From the NCBI GenBank assembly GCA_036011305.1, contig DASCNA010000044.1, forward strand, positions 1-7,829: 7,829 nucleotides of DNA, given 5' to 3'. Both the position numbers and the translations under genes were made by a program. The DNA is from DASCNA01 sp036011305 (lineage in GTDB: Bacteria; Verrucomicrobiota; Lentisphaeria; Victivallales; GWF2-38-69). Each line of letters begins with the position of its first letter. The stretch's first letter is position 1. The notes below the pieces were generated by a model that saw nothing but the letters and a program-made list of their open reading frames with translations, was not told the DNA's origin and did no database searches. This document shows, one piece after another, positions 1-6,256 of the stretch.

Positions 1-28
1 CAAGGTCGAGAGCAATAAACTTATTCAT
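1..28 (-). CDS. Partial 5' end of a probable sugar kinase / ASKHA-fold protein
   Basis: Only the first nine codons are inside the window; they read MNKFIALDL on the minus strand from an ATG at 28-26, and the next base is G. An AGGGG tract lies four bases upstream of the ATG and can act as a somewhat close ribosome binding site. The pattern of a short start, then a hydrophobic strand ending in D-L and probably G, is the phosphate-1 motif that opens FGGY carbohydrate kinases such as rhamnulokinase (family openings like FIALDLGxS). Other ASKHA ATPases begin similarly, so the exact kinase cannot be named. It lies 85 bp downstream of the radical SAM gene on the same strand, separated from it by an AT hairpin, so co-transcription is possible but not shown. 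Confidence 0.5.
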
Positions 29-53
29 GATACCCCTATACTAACTGTTTTTA

Positions 54-103
54 ATTAATATTTAATATATTACTATACATTCAATAATATATTAAATATT
101 AAT
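54..103. repeat. Perfect 19-bp A/T-only inverted repeat (hairpin)
   Basis: Bases 54-72 and 85-103 are exact reverse complements over 19 bp, with a 12-base loop at 73-84. Every base in the stem is A or T. On the minus strand it begins 10 bases after the radical SAM stop codon, where a terminator would sit. It lacks a GC-rich stem and is not followed by a T-run on either strand, so it is not a classical intrinsic terminator. It could be an mRNA 3'-end stabiliser, an inefficient terminator, a processing site or a cruciform. The loop contains a TTGAAT hexamer on the minus strand, a possible -35 for the partial gene downstream. Confidence 0.8.
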
Positions 104-113
104 GTAAACTAAT

Positions 114-1628
114 TTAGCTTGCTTTTCTTTCAGGTTCTATATATTCTTTTTCCCATATTGGATTAATAACCTTTGCTAAATCTTTTCCGTGTTTGATCAT
201 TCCTTTTTTGTAATCATTATCATTTAAAGCCTCTCTGGCCGGCTCATCAATTGGAACAGGTTTATATTTATCTATTAAAGGTCTTAAATCATTATAATGG
301 TCTTTACATAGGCAAGGTGTAATCCAGTTGCCAATTTCATCCTTTGTTCTTTGAACTCCATAATGATTCTGCCATTCACGAATTGCTTTAAAATATGGAG
401 CCTGCAGAACATCATTAAGGTTTTTACCTTCTTTATAAATATCATAAATATTAACTGCAGAATAAGGGTTAAAAGCACAAGGAGTAATATTACCATTCCA
501 GTCAATATACAGAAAACCGCCTTGAGATCCTGCAGAAATACATCCTTCTACACATGTACCGCTATTCCAGAAATCAACCATAAAATATTTTTTATCTTTA
601 ATTAAACTCTGTATATTACGTAATAACTTCATACGCTGTTCAGGTGTAACAAGAAGATCAATAGTATGAGATCTTCCTATAGGCATGTATTGAAATAACC
701 AGCCAAAGGAAGCGCCCATTTTTTGAAAATAATAGTCATAAATTTCACTGTTTGAAAGCATTTCTGCATTTTCTTTTGTGGCAGTAATTGAAATACCGAA
801 TCCAACATTATTATCTCTGAGAAGATTCATGGCATTTTCAATTTTATCATAAACGCCTTCTCCACGTCTTCCATCAGTTTCTGTTTTATATCCTTCAATT
901 GAAATTGCTGGTGTAATATTACCTAGCTCATTCATTCTTTTAACAGTTTTTTCATTTATTAAAGTTGCATTTGTATAGAACAGAAAAAGTTGATCTGAAT
1001 GTTTCTCAGCTAAATCAAATAAGTCTTTTCCTTGGCTTCTCCAAACAAGTGGTTCTCCGCCTGTTATTACTGTAAAGAATGAACCACATAGATTCTTTTT
1101 TTCAGTAATAATTCTGTTCATCATATCCCATGATAATTTTTCAGAAGCAGCATCTGTTCCATTAGCATAGCATCCAGTGCATTTGAGATTGCAGAATTTA
1201 CCAATACCTATAGTTAAAAATCCTGGAGGATATTCACCATGCTCTTTTTTATATTTTTTAATTATTGGAAGTCTTTTAAAAAATATATTTATAAACAAAT
1301 GCAGCCTTTTTCTTTTTACATGCATATTAGGAGTATTAAACATAGATTTTTCTATCATATCTAGAATAGATAATATTAAATAATATTTATCCAATTGTAT
1401 ATGATGTGGAAATTCATGTCTTTTTTCCAATTGTTTTGTAAACAATTTCCTTAAGTAATTAAAGAAAATTTTTCTAAATACTGAAATTAATAATATTTCT
1501 CTAATTATAAATATTGGGAAAAAAGAAAATAATTGAATAAAAAAGTAGAGTTTCCCAATTGGATCAGATCTATCTACGTGCTTATAATCTGTCTCCTCGC
1601 TTTTAATCTTGCTTGCAATATTATCCAT
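114..1628 (-). CDS. Radical SAM protein with SPASM-like C-terminal cysteines, hydrophobic N-terminus
   Basis: A 504-residue radical S-adenosylmethionine protein. The CxxxCxxC motif for the 4Fe-4S cluster is at Cys146, Cys150 and Cys153 (CNLKCTGC), followed by ITGGEP near 188-193, the usual SAM-amine-binding GGE region. Downstream, Cys359 and Cys363, then the IDWNGNITPC stretch ending at Cys384, resemble SPASM/twitch ligands for an auxiliary cluster; Cys439 and Cys441 (PCLC) are further candidates. Before the radical SAM barrel are about 130 residues, including a strongly hydrophobic stretch near 25-57 that may sit in or on the membrane. The C-terminal part (GNWITPC, then PIWEKEY) matches my memory of an uncharacterised family seen in clostridia and methanogens. 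I chose the ATG at 1628 because AAGAAGG lies eight bases upstream; an in-frame GTG at 1637 would overlap that site. The crotonase gene ends 58 bp upstream on the same strand, suggesting an operon. The substrate is unknown. Confidence 0.9.
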   Translation of the reverse strand: MDNIASKIKSEETDYKHVDRSDPIGKLYFFIQLFSFFPIFIIREILLISVFRKIFFNYLRKLFTKQLEKRHEFPHHIQLDKYYLILSILDMIEKSMFNTPNMHVKRKRLHLFINIFFKRLPIIKKYKKEHGEYPPGFLTIGIGKFCNLKCTGCYANGTDAASEKLSWDMMNRIITEKKNLCGSFFTVITGGEPLVWRSQGKDLFDLAEKHSDQLFLFYTNATLINEKTVKRMNELGNITPAISIEGYKTETDGRRGEGVYDKIENAMNLLRDNNVGFGISITATKENAEMLSNSEIYDYYFQKMGASFGWLFQYMPIGRSHTIDLLVTPEQRMKLLRNIQSLIKDKKYFMVDFWNSGTCVEGCISAGSQGGFLYIDWNGNITPCAFNPYSAVNIYDIYKEGKNLNDVLQAPYFKAIREWQNHYGVQRTKDEIGNWITPCLCKDHYNDLRPLIDKYKPVPIDEPAREALNDNDYKKGMIKHGKDLAKVINPIWEKEYIEPERKAS

Positions 1629-1681
1629 AATAATCACCTTCTTAAGAATTATTCTTTTATGTTACTTTTATTAAATTAATT

Positions 1682-1704
1682 AAATATCAAATTACCTGAT
1701 ATTT
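1682..1704 (-). other. Weak hairpin overlapping the crotonase stop codon
   Basis: AAATATCA at 1682-1689 and TGATATTT at 1697-1704 are perfect 8-bp complements with a 7-base loop. The TGA stop of the crotonase gene lies inside one arm. The stem has only one G-C pair and no T-run follows on the minus strand, so it is more likely a minor attenuator or a chance structure than a terminator. That leaves read-through into the radical SAM gene plausible. Confidence 0.25.
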
Positions 1705-2439
1705 TAAGTTTCTTATGTTTTGTATTAACTCTTTGCTTTTCATGATTTTACTTTTTGTTTTCTCCAAAAATGCTGTAGTTTTATTATCAATTACCATTGA
1801 GTCGGCTATTTTGTTTATCTGCATCTTGCTGTTTGCTATTCCCTGAAAAGAACAATGTAATATTCCATCGATTATTGTGTTTAATTTTAAATTTATATTT
1901 TCCAGTGAGTCAACATCATTAAATATACCGGCTATATATGCATCAGTTGCATCAATCGGCAGTGCTGTAAAGAATAATTCTTTAACTTTATGAATCCCCA
2001 TAACATCCAGCCAGTATTTATAATTCTCTATATCGAGAGGAATCCCCATTCTATTTAAGGTCATGGAAACAGATGAAAAATTTGTAGCAAGAACAATATC
2101 ACATACCATTAATAAATGCAGAGCTCCGGCATATACAGCACCGTCAACTTTTGCAATAACCGGGATTTCAGTGTCTCGTATTTTATGGAACAGTTTAAAA
2201 ATAGATCCCTTATATAAATCTTCTATTGTGTTTAATTCTGATAAATCATATCCGGCAGAAAATACCTTTGCGTTTTGTGCTGCCTGAATAACAATTACTT
2301 TTACTTCCTCATTCTCTGCTTCTTCAATTGCTGTGATAATATCGTTAGACATTTCATTGTTTAATGCATTTCTCTTATTATCTCTGTCAAAAGTTATATA
2401 TTTAACATTATGATCATTATTAACGCTTATACATTCCAT
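1687..2439 (-). CDS. Crotonase-fold protein similar to methylmalonyl-CoA decarboxylase
   Basis: A 250-residue enoyl-CoA hydratase/isomerase (crotonase) family protein, close to the usual 255-265. The first oxyanion-hole segment is KVFSAGYDLSEL (58-69) and the second is VDGAVYAGALHLLMVCDI (98-115). The blocks KVFSAG, VSMT, GIP and VKELFFTA line up with what I remember of E. coli ScpB/YgfG, which decarboxylates methylmalonyl-CoA to propionyl-CoA. The residues I recall as catalytic there, His66 and Tyr140, correspond here to Tyr64 and Leu135. Gly110 is kept as Gly105, but its neighbouring Gly is Ala and the following Glu is His. The substrate is therefore uncertain: it should be a CoA thioester, but decarboxylation is not assured. 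The ATG follows a weak GAGGG site nine bases upstream. It is probably the first gene of an operon with the radical SAM gene and is divergent from the HTH-PAS regulator. Confidence 0.85.
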   Translation of the reverse strand: MECISVNNDHNVKYITFDRDNKRNALNNEMSNDIITAIEEAENEEVKVIVIQAAQNAKVFSAGYDLSELNTIEDLYKGSIFKLFHKIRDTEIPVIAKVDGAVYAGALHLLMVCDIVLATNFSSVSMTLNRMGIPLDIENYKYWLDVMGIHKVKELFFTALPIDATDAYIAGIFNDVDSLENINLKLNTIIDGILHCSFQGIANSKMQINKIADSMVIDNKTTAFLEKTKSKIMKSKELIQNIRNLKYQVI

Positions 2440-2455
2440 TGTTTTAAACCCTCAT

Positions 2456-2510
2456 ATTATTGCATAAATGCCTAAGTTTAAACTGCTAGTTATAAAACCT
2501 ATGCAATAAT
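2456..2510. promoter_or_regulatory. 11-bp inverted repeat, candidate paired operator
   Basis: ATTATTGCATA at 2456-2466 is repeated as its exact reverse complement at 2500-2510. The arms are 33 bases apart and their centres are 44 bp apart, about four helical turns. The core of each arm, ATTGCAT/ATGCAAT, is itself close to palindromic (TTAT-TGC-ATAA in the left arm). This is the arrangement expected of two sites bound by one regulator with looping or cooperative contact. It lies between the crotonase ATG and the divergent regulator and would fall in the crotonase leader. A palindrome GTTTAAAC lies between the arms. In RNA the arms could instead pair as a hairpin with a large loop. Binding is inferred. 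Confidence 0.45.
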
Positions 2511-2547
2511 TGATTTTATACTAGAAAACAGACGATAATAGAAATAA

Positions 2548-2575
2548 ATTATACTAAATAGTATATTTTATTAAA
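2548..2575 (-). promoter_or_regulatory. Tentative crotonase-operon promoter overlapped by a palindrome
   Basis: On the minus strand, TTTAAT (2575-2570) and TATAAT (2553-2548) are 16 bases apart. The -10 is perfect but the -35 is poor. A 16-bp palindrome at 2550-2565 (7-bp arms TATACTA/TAGTATA, AA centre) covers most of this -10 and the spacer, as a repressor operator would. It would give a leader of about 100 bases. In such AT-rich DNA other hexamers are possible, for example TATAAA at 2520-2515. Confidence 0.25.
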
Positions 2576-2592
2576 CTTTTAAGTATAAATAA

Positions 2593-2620
2593 TTGATGTT
2601 TATAGCATAAGATTTATAAT
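2593..2620 (+). promoter_or_regulatory. Promoter of the HTH-PAS regulator gene
   Basis: TTGATG (2593-2598) and a perfect TATAAT (2615-2620) are separated by 16 bases. Transcription would start near 2627, giving a leader of about 25 bases that contains the GAGAAG ribosome binding site at 2640-2645. Confidence 0.5.
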
Positions 2621-2652
2621 TATTATTTAAATAATAAAAGAGAAGATTGCCC

Positions 2653-4245
2653 ATGAAAATTGATGTAGAGAAGATAAAACTGTATATAAAAATGTCTGGA
2701 ATGACCAATATTGCCATAGCAAAAAAAATCGGTATATCAAAACCTACACTTTATAAATGGCTCTCCGCCGGAAATATATATAATGAATCTAGCATACGTA
2801 AGATAGCGGAAACGATAAATGCTCCCGTAAATGAAATATCAGATCTTCAACCTGATGCACCATTATCAAAACTTAATTTGTCTGAAAGTGCAAACTCCAT
2901 TTATGAATTATCTGGAATAAACAATAACAGTAATGATAATTTTAATGATTCCAGAGAAATCATTAAACATGTTTTACAAATGGAAAGTAAGCTAAATAAT
3001 GCTTCAATAATTATTAAAGGTATTCTGACTTCTATGGATTCATTACTATATATTAAAGATAAAAACTTAAAATATATTGTGGCCAATAAAGCTTTTTTAA
3101 AAAACATTGCGCTAATGGAAAACTTCAATACATTAGGCAAAACTGATTTTGATTTTTTCCCAAAAGCTGAAGCTGAAGCTAATGAAAAAGAAGATAAACA
3201 TGTCCTTGAAACATGCCAAAGCATAAAGCACAAAGAAAATTTTTTACTTGGCTCGAGAAAGAAAAGATGGGGAATTTATTCAAAACTGCCAATTTTTGAT
3301 AAGAAGAACAAAGTTGTCGGTGTTCTGGGTATAATAAGCGATATTTCATACAGGAAAAAAACTGCTCGAATAAGTGAACTGCTCGAAATAAATCTAAATG
3401 CAATGTCTGAAGGAATTATCATATATGCCATGGATACCCATGATTATCTATATGCAAACAAAGAAGCATTAAAAATACGCAATGCTACATCTTTAGAACA
3501 AGTTATAAAAATGGATTTTTACCATTTTATACATCCCGATGACGTACATATAATGGAGAAAATCCATAAAGAAAGAAACTGGAAAGATATTATACGTGTA
3601 AGAAGGCTTGTAAGTGGAAATTACAGGTGGTTTGAATACAGTTATTCAGAATCAGTATTCATGGGTGATAAATGTATTATTTCTATTCAAAAGGATATAA
3701 ATGAAACGGTGAAATCTGAATCACACCAATTACTTCTCTATAATATTCTAAACAGCATGCCGAAAACAATATTATACATCGTAGAGGAAAATGAAAGAGA
3801 TGAATTTAAGTGTACTTATATAAGCAACAATATTAAAAAAATCACTGGATATACAAAATCCGAATTTTTAAAAAAAAATAAACCTCTACGGTCGATAGTG
3901 CCTGCAAAAGAAGGAATTTTATTAGAAAGATACATAAGCAGCAAACAGGAATATGGAGATTTCATTCATAAAATAATTAAATCAGATTCATCTGAAATTT
4001 TGTGCCATACAACTATTTGTTCATTCAACTTAAACAATATAAGGCACTCAGTCATTAGTATTACTGAAATAACAGAGGATAAAAAACAAGCAGAGGAGTT
4101 AAATAATTGCAGACAAACAGAATTTGAAAAAATACTAAAAAATAAACTCTTTAATATAGCTAAAAACCTAAAAAATAAAAATATCGACATTTCTGTAATA
4201 TCTGAATCAACAGGACTTACGTTACAGGAAATAACTCAACTTTGA
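2653..4245 (+). CDS. HTH regulator with three PAS-like sensor domains and Rpn-like tail
   Basis: A 530-residue cytoplasmic regulator with no membrane segment and no kinase, cyclase or sigma-54 output domain. Residues 1-65 form a Cro/C1-type helix-turn-helix (NIAIAKKIGISKPTLYKWLS). A low-complexity linker and short helix (70-118) follow. There are three PAS-like units: about 120-236 (DKNLKYIVANKAF to GVLGIISDIS), 243-353 (ending KCIISIQKDINE) and 360-478 (ending SVISITEITEDKK). The last 39 residues, with IAKNLKNKNIDISVISESTGL, resemble the C-terminal helical tail of Rpn/PD-(D/E)XK nuclease-transposases, without the nuclease. I chose the ATG at 2653 because GAGAAG lies seven bases upstream; the in-frame TTG at 2647 is one base from that site. 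Its divergence from the crotonase gene suggests control of that operon, with PAS ligand or redox sensing as input. Ligand and targets are unknown. No obvious haem or flavin residue could be assigned. Confidence 0.88.
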   Translation: MKIDVEKIKLYIKMSGMTNIAIAKKIGISKPTLYKWLSAGNIYNESSIRKIAETINAPVNEISDLQPDAPLSKLNLSESANSIYELSGINNNSNDNFNDSREIIKHVLQMESKLNNASIIIKGILTSMDSLLYIKDKNLKYIVANKAFLKNIALMENFNTLGKTDFDFFPKAEAEANEKEDKHVLETCQSIKHKENFLLGSRKKRWGIYSKLPIFDKKNKVVGVLGIISDISYRKKTARISELLEINLNAMSEGIIIYAMDTHDYLYANKEALKIRNATSLEQVIKMDFYHFIHPDDVHIMEKIHKERNWKDIIRVRRLVSGNYRWFEYSYSESVFMGDKCIISIQKDINETVKSESHQLLLYNILNSMPKTILYIVEENERDEFKCTYISNNIKKITGYTKSEFLKKNKPLRSIVPAKEGILLERYISSKQEYGDFIHKIIKSDSSEILCHTTICSFNLNNIRHSVISITEITEDKKQAEELNNCRQTEFEKILKNKLFNIAKNLKNKNIDISVISESTGLTLQEITQL

Positions 4246-4259
4246 GTCTATTTATTTGG

Positions 4260-4370
4260 TTTTTCTGAATTTTGTAAGGCAGCTTAGAGGGTAAACTATA
4301 TAGTGTTAATTTAATATATTTTATTAGAAAAATAGCAGCAATTACATGTTTTATAGTGGATTCAGAAAAA
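4260..4370. repeat. 111-bp segment bounded by 11-bp inverted repeats
   Basis: TTTTTCTGAAT at 4260-4270 is the exact reverse complement of ATTCAGAAAAA at 4360-4370, 89 bases apart. The segment occupies most of the gap between the regulator and lysS and contains no gene; it includes a 10-bp palindrome ACTATATAGT (4295-4304). It may be a relic of a small inverted-repeat element or a long-range RNA pairing. The right arm also supplies the T-run after the lysS terminator hairpin. Chance is possible in DNA this AT-rich. Confidence 0.4.
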
Positions 4371-4371
4371 T

Positions 4372-4403
4372 ATAAAGTCCTCATTAATATATGAGGACTT
4401 TAT
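4372..4403. terminator. Bidirectional intrinsic terminator shared by lysS and the regulator gene
   Basis: The stem pairs 4372-4384 with 4391-4403, 13 perfect bp around AGTCCTCAT/ATGAGGACT, with a 6-base loop. It lies 32 bp after the lysS stop on the minus strand, where ATATTTTTC follows, and 126 bp after the regulator stop on the plus strand, where the T-tract is short. It should mainly end lysS transcripts and may also stop the convergent regulator message. Confidence 0.8.
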
Positions 4404-4434
4404 TCATAATCATAAAATGATTCTAGTTCTTCAA

Positions 4435-5943
4435 TTAATTCTTTATAGGTTTCATATGTGGAAAAAGAATAACATCTCTAATTGAATCAACGCTGGTCAG
4501 TAAAATAATTAGCCTGTCAATGCCTACTCCCATACCGCCGGCAGGTGGCATCCCATACTCTAATGCGTTTAAGAAATCTTCGTCAATTTTACCTTCGCAT
4601 AATTCATAATCAGGATCAGAGCTATCCATATTCAACTGCTGTTCAAAACGTTTTCTCTGCTCAATTGGGTCATTAAGTTCAGAGTATCCAGGAGCAATTT
4701 CCTGTCCGTTGATTTCCAATTCAAATACATCGACAAAAGCATCATCATCTTTGCATTTTTTAGCTAATGGAACCAATTGTGCCGGCATTTTAGTAACGAA
4801 TGTAGGATTCAGCAAAGTAGGTTCAATCAGTTTTTCATATATTTCATTAGTAACTTCAAAATCAACTTTATCATCTTCAATTGTCAGACCCATTTCTTTG
4901 GCTTTAGCTCTTCTTTCATCAGGAGTAAGCTCAAACCAGTCATCACCAGACTTAGATTTTACAAGATCGCAATATTCTACTCTCTTCCATGGAGGTGTCA
5001 AATCTATGACGGTGCCGTCATTTTTCTCTATTTGAAGTTTTCCCATCACTTTTTCAGCAATATGAGTAATAATACCTTCAATAAGATCCATCATTGTTCT
5101 GCAATCACCATATGCTTCATAAATTTCGAGCATCGTAAACTCAGGATTATGCCTTCTGGAAAGACCTTCATTTCTAAAATTTCTATTTAATTCAAAAACT
5201 TTATCAAATCCGCCCACTAACAGTCTCTTCAAATACAGTTCCGGGGCAATTCTCAGATACATATCACAACTTAATGCTTCATGGTATGTTTTAAATGGAT
5301 TAGCAGCAGCACCGCCTGCAAGAGTTTGCAGCATAGGAGTTTCTACTTCTAAAAATCCTTTGTTTTCAAGATATTTACGAATTTCTCTAACAATGAGAGA
5401 TCTTTTCAGTAAAACATCTCTAGCTGAATCATTAACAATTAAATCTACATATCTTTGACGGTAACGCATCTCTATATCTGTAAGTCCATGCCATTTTTCA
5501 GGAAGAGTTCTCATTGACTTGCTGAGCATTGTAAAATTATGAACCTTTAAGGTCAGTTCACCCATTCTAGTTACAAAAAGCTCACCTTCAACTCCGATAA
5601 TGTCGCCTATATCAATTCTTTTAAATAGAGGAAAGCTTTCACCAAGTATATTTTTACCTACATAAAGCTGAATTTTACCTGTAGAATCTTTAATATCGGC
5701 AAATATAGATTTACCCATAGCTCTGAAAGCCATTATTCTTCCGGCTATTTTGCCAATAATCTTTTCTTCTTCATCTTCTTTGTAGGAAGAACGCAAAGTA
5801 TCAATTGAAATTGAGCCATCATATCTCTGACCATATGGGTCGATACCGTTTTCGCGCCACTCATTGGCTTTTTTTAGATTTTTCTGAAAAATTTCATCAG
5901 TGCTTTCTAAATTGGCCTGTTCAGTGTCTTTCATGTCATTCAT
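4435..5943 (-). CDS. lysS: Class II lysyl-tRNA synthetase
   Basis: The 502-residue product charges tRNA-Lys with lysine using ATP in the cytoplasm, and its length is normal for bacterial LysRS. The N-terminal OB-fold anticodon-binding domain is at about 62-142 (GRIMAFRAMGKSIFADIKD). Class II motif 1 is near 186-206 (GFLEVETPMLQ). Motif 2 is near 249-272, with FELNRNFRNEG and RHNPEFTMLE contacting ATP and the acceptor end. Motif 3 is GMGVGIDRL at 470-478. The signature QEIAPGYSELNDP (414-426) is a lysine-pocket variant I associate with PVC-group enzymes rather than the EIANAFSELNDP form common elsewhere. The ATG follows AAGGAT about seven bases upstream. No T-box or other leader structure is evident, and no confident promoter could be picked in the AT-rich upstream DNA. 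Confidence 0.97.
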   Translation of the reverse strand: MNDMKDTEQANLESTDEIFQKNLKKANEWRENGIDPYGQRYDGSISIDTLRSSYKEDEEEKIIGKIAGRIMAFRAMGKSIFADIKDSTGKIQLYVGKNILGESFPLFKRIDIGDIIGVEGELFVTRMGELTLKVHNFTMLSKSMRTLPEKWHGLTDIEMRYRQRYVDLIVNDSARDVLLKRSLIVREIRKYLENKGFLEVETPMLQTLAGGAAANPFKTYHEALSCDMYLRIAPELYLKRLLVGGFDKVFELNRNFRNEGLSRRHNPEFTMLEIYEAYGDCRTMMDLIEGIITHIAEKVMGKLQIEKNDGTVIDLTPPWKRVEYCDLVKSKSGDDWFELTPDERRAKAKEMGLTIEDDKVDFEVTNEIYEKLIEPTLLNPTFVTKMPAQLVPLAKKCKDDDAFVDVFELEINGQEIAPGYSELNDPIEQRKRFEQQLNMDSSDPDYELCEGKIDEDFLNALEYGMPPAGGMGVGIDRLIILLTSVDSIRDVILFPHMKPIKN

Positions 5944-6256
5944 AGTAAATCCTTATAAATCTTCAGCTTATATAGTTAAATTTAATGTACAGTATTTATA
6001 CAGAAAATTTTAAAAGAATATTTAACAAAGTTAAAAAATATAGCATTTTTCTAAAAATTCCAGTTTGAAGAAAAGAACAATTGAAGAATATTAATAGGTT
6101 CAATCAGAATTTTTTATAAAAATAGTTTTAAGTGTTAAGTGTTTGGTTTTAAGAAAAGTTATTTAAGCATAAAAACAATAACTAATTCAAATCTGCATAA
6201 CCAAAAATCGAATAAATTAACCTAAAAAAACTAAAAACCTAAAACTAAAAACTATT
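5944..6256. other. 313-bp divergent intergenic region between lysS and hflX
   Basis: There is no gene here. The region is very AT-rich and must carry the promoters for lysS (minus) and hflX (plus). Structures visible: an imperfect palindrome TTTAAC-AAA-GTTAAA at 6021-6035; TTGAAGAA twice, 16 bp apart (6065-6072 and 6081-6088); a tandem TTAAGTG pair at 6128-6141; and the A-rich repeat before hflX. A possible hflX promoter is TTAATA (6091-6096) with TATAAA (6115-6120), 18 bases apart, but it is weak. Confidence 0.4.
6222..6256 (+). repeat. Degenerate CTAAAAA tandem repeat forming the hflX leader
   Basis: Five consecutive units begin with CTA followed mostly by A: starts at 6222, 6231, 6239, 6245 and 6252, with lengths of 5 to 9 bases. 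The array ends directly at the hflX ATG. It contains no purine-rich Shine-Dalgarno sequence, so initiation may depend on an unstructured A-rich leader, as seen in lineages that use few SD sites. The effect on translation is inferred. Confidence 0.55.

Noticed and set aside
1639..1656. Overlapping palindromes TTCTTAAGAA and AGAATTATTCT before the radical SAM gene
   Set aside because: They are short, AT-rich and overlap the ribosome binding site; they could affect initiation but are within what chance allows here.
2647..2652. TTG start for the HTH-PAS gene
   Set aside because: The TTG is one base from the GAGAAG site, whereas the ATG at 2653 has seven-base spacing.
2901..3233. Open frame of 110 codons on the minus strand inside the HTH-PAS gene
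   Set aside because: It lies wholly antisense to a well-supported PAS-coding frame, is leucine/serine-rich without any recognisable domain, and has no ribosome binding site I can defend.
4709..5190. Two overlapping plus-strand open frames opposite lysS
   Set aside because: They are antisense to conserved LysRS sequence and have no family resemblance; they are shadows of lysS.
5944..6060. T-box riboswitch or other leader element ahead of lysS
   Set aside because: No AGGGTGG-type T-box sequence, no specifier stem and no terminator hairpin are visible in the AT-rich leader.
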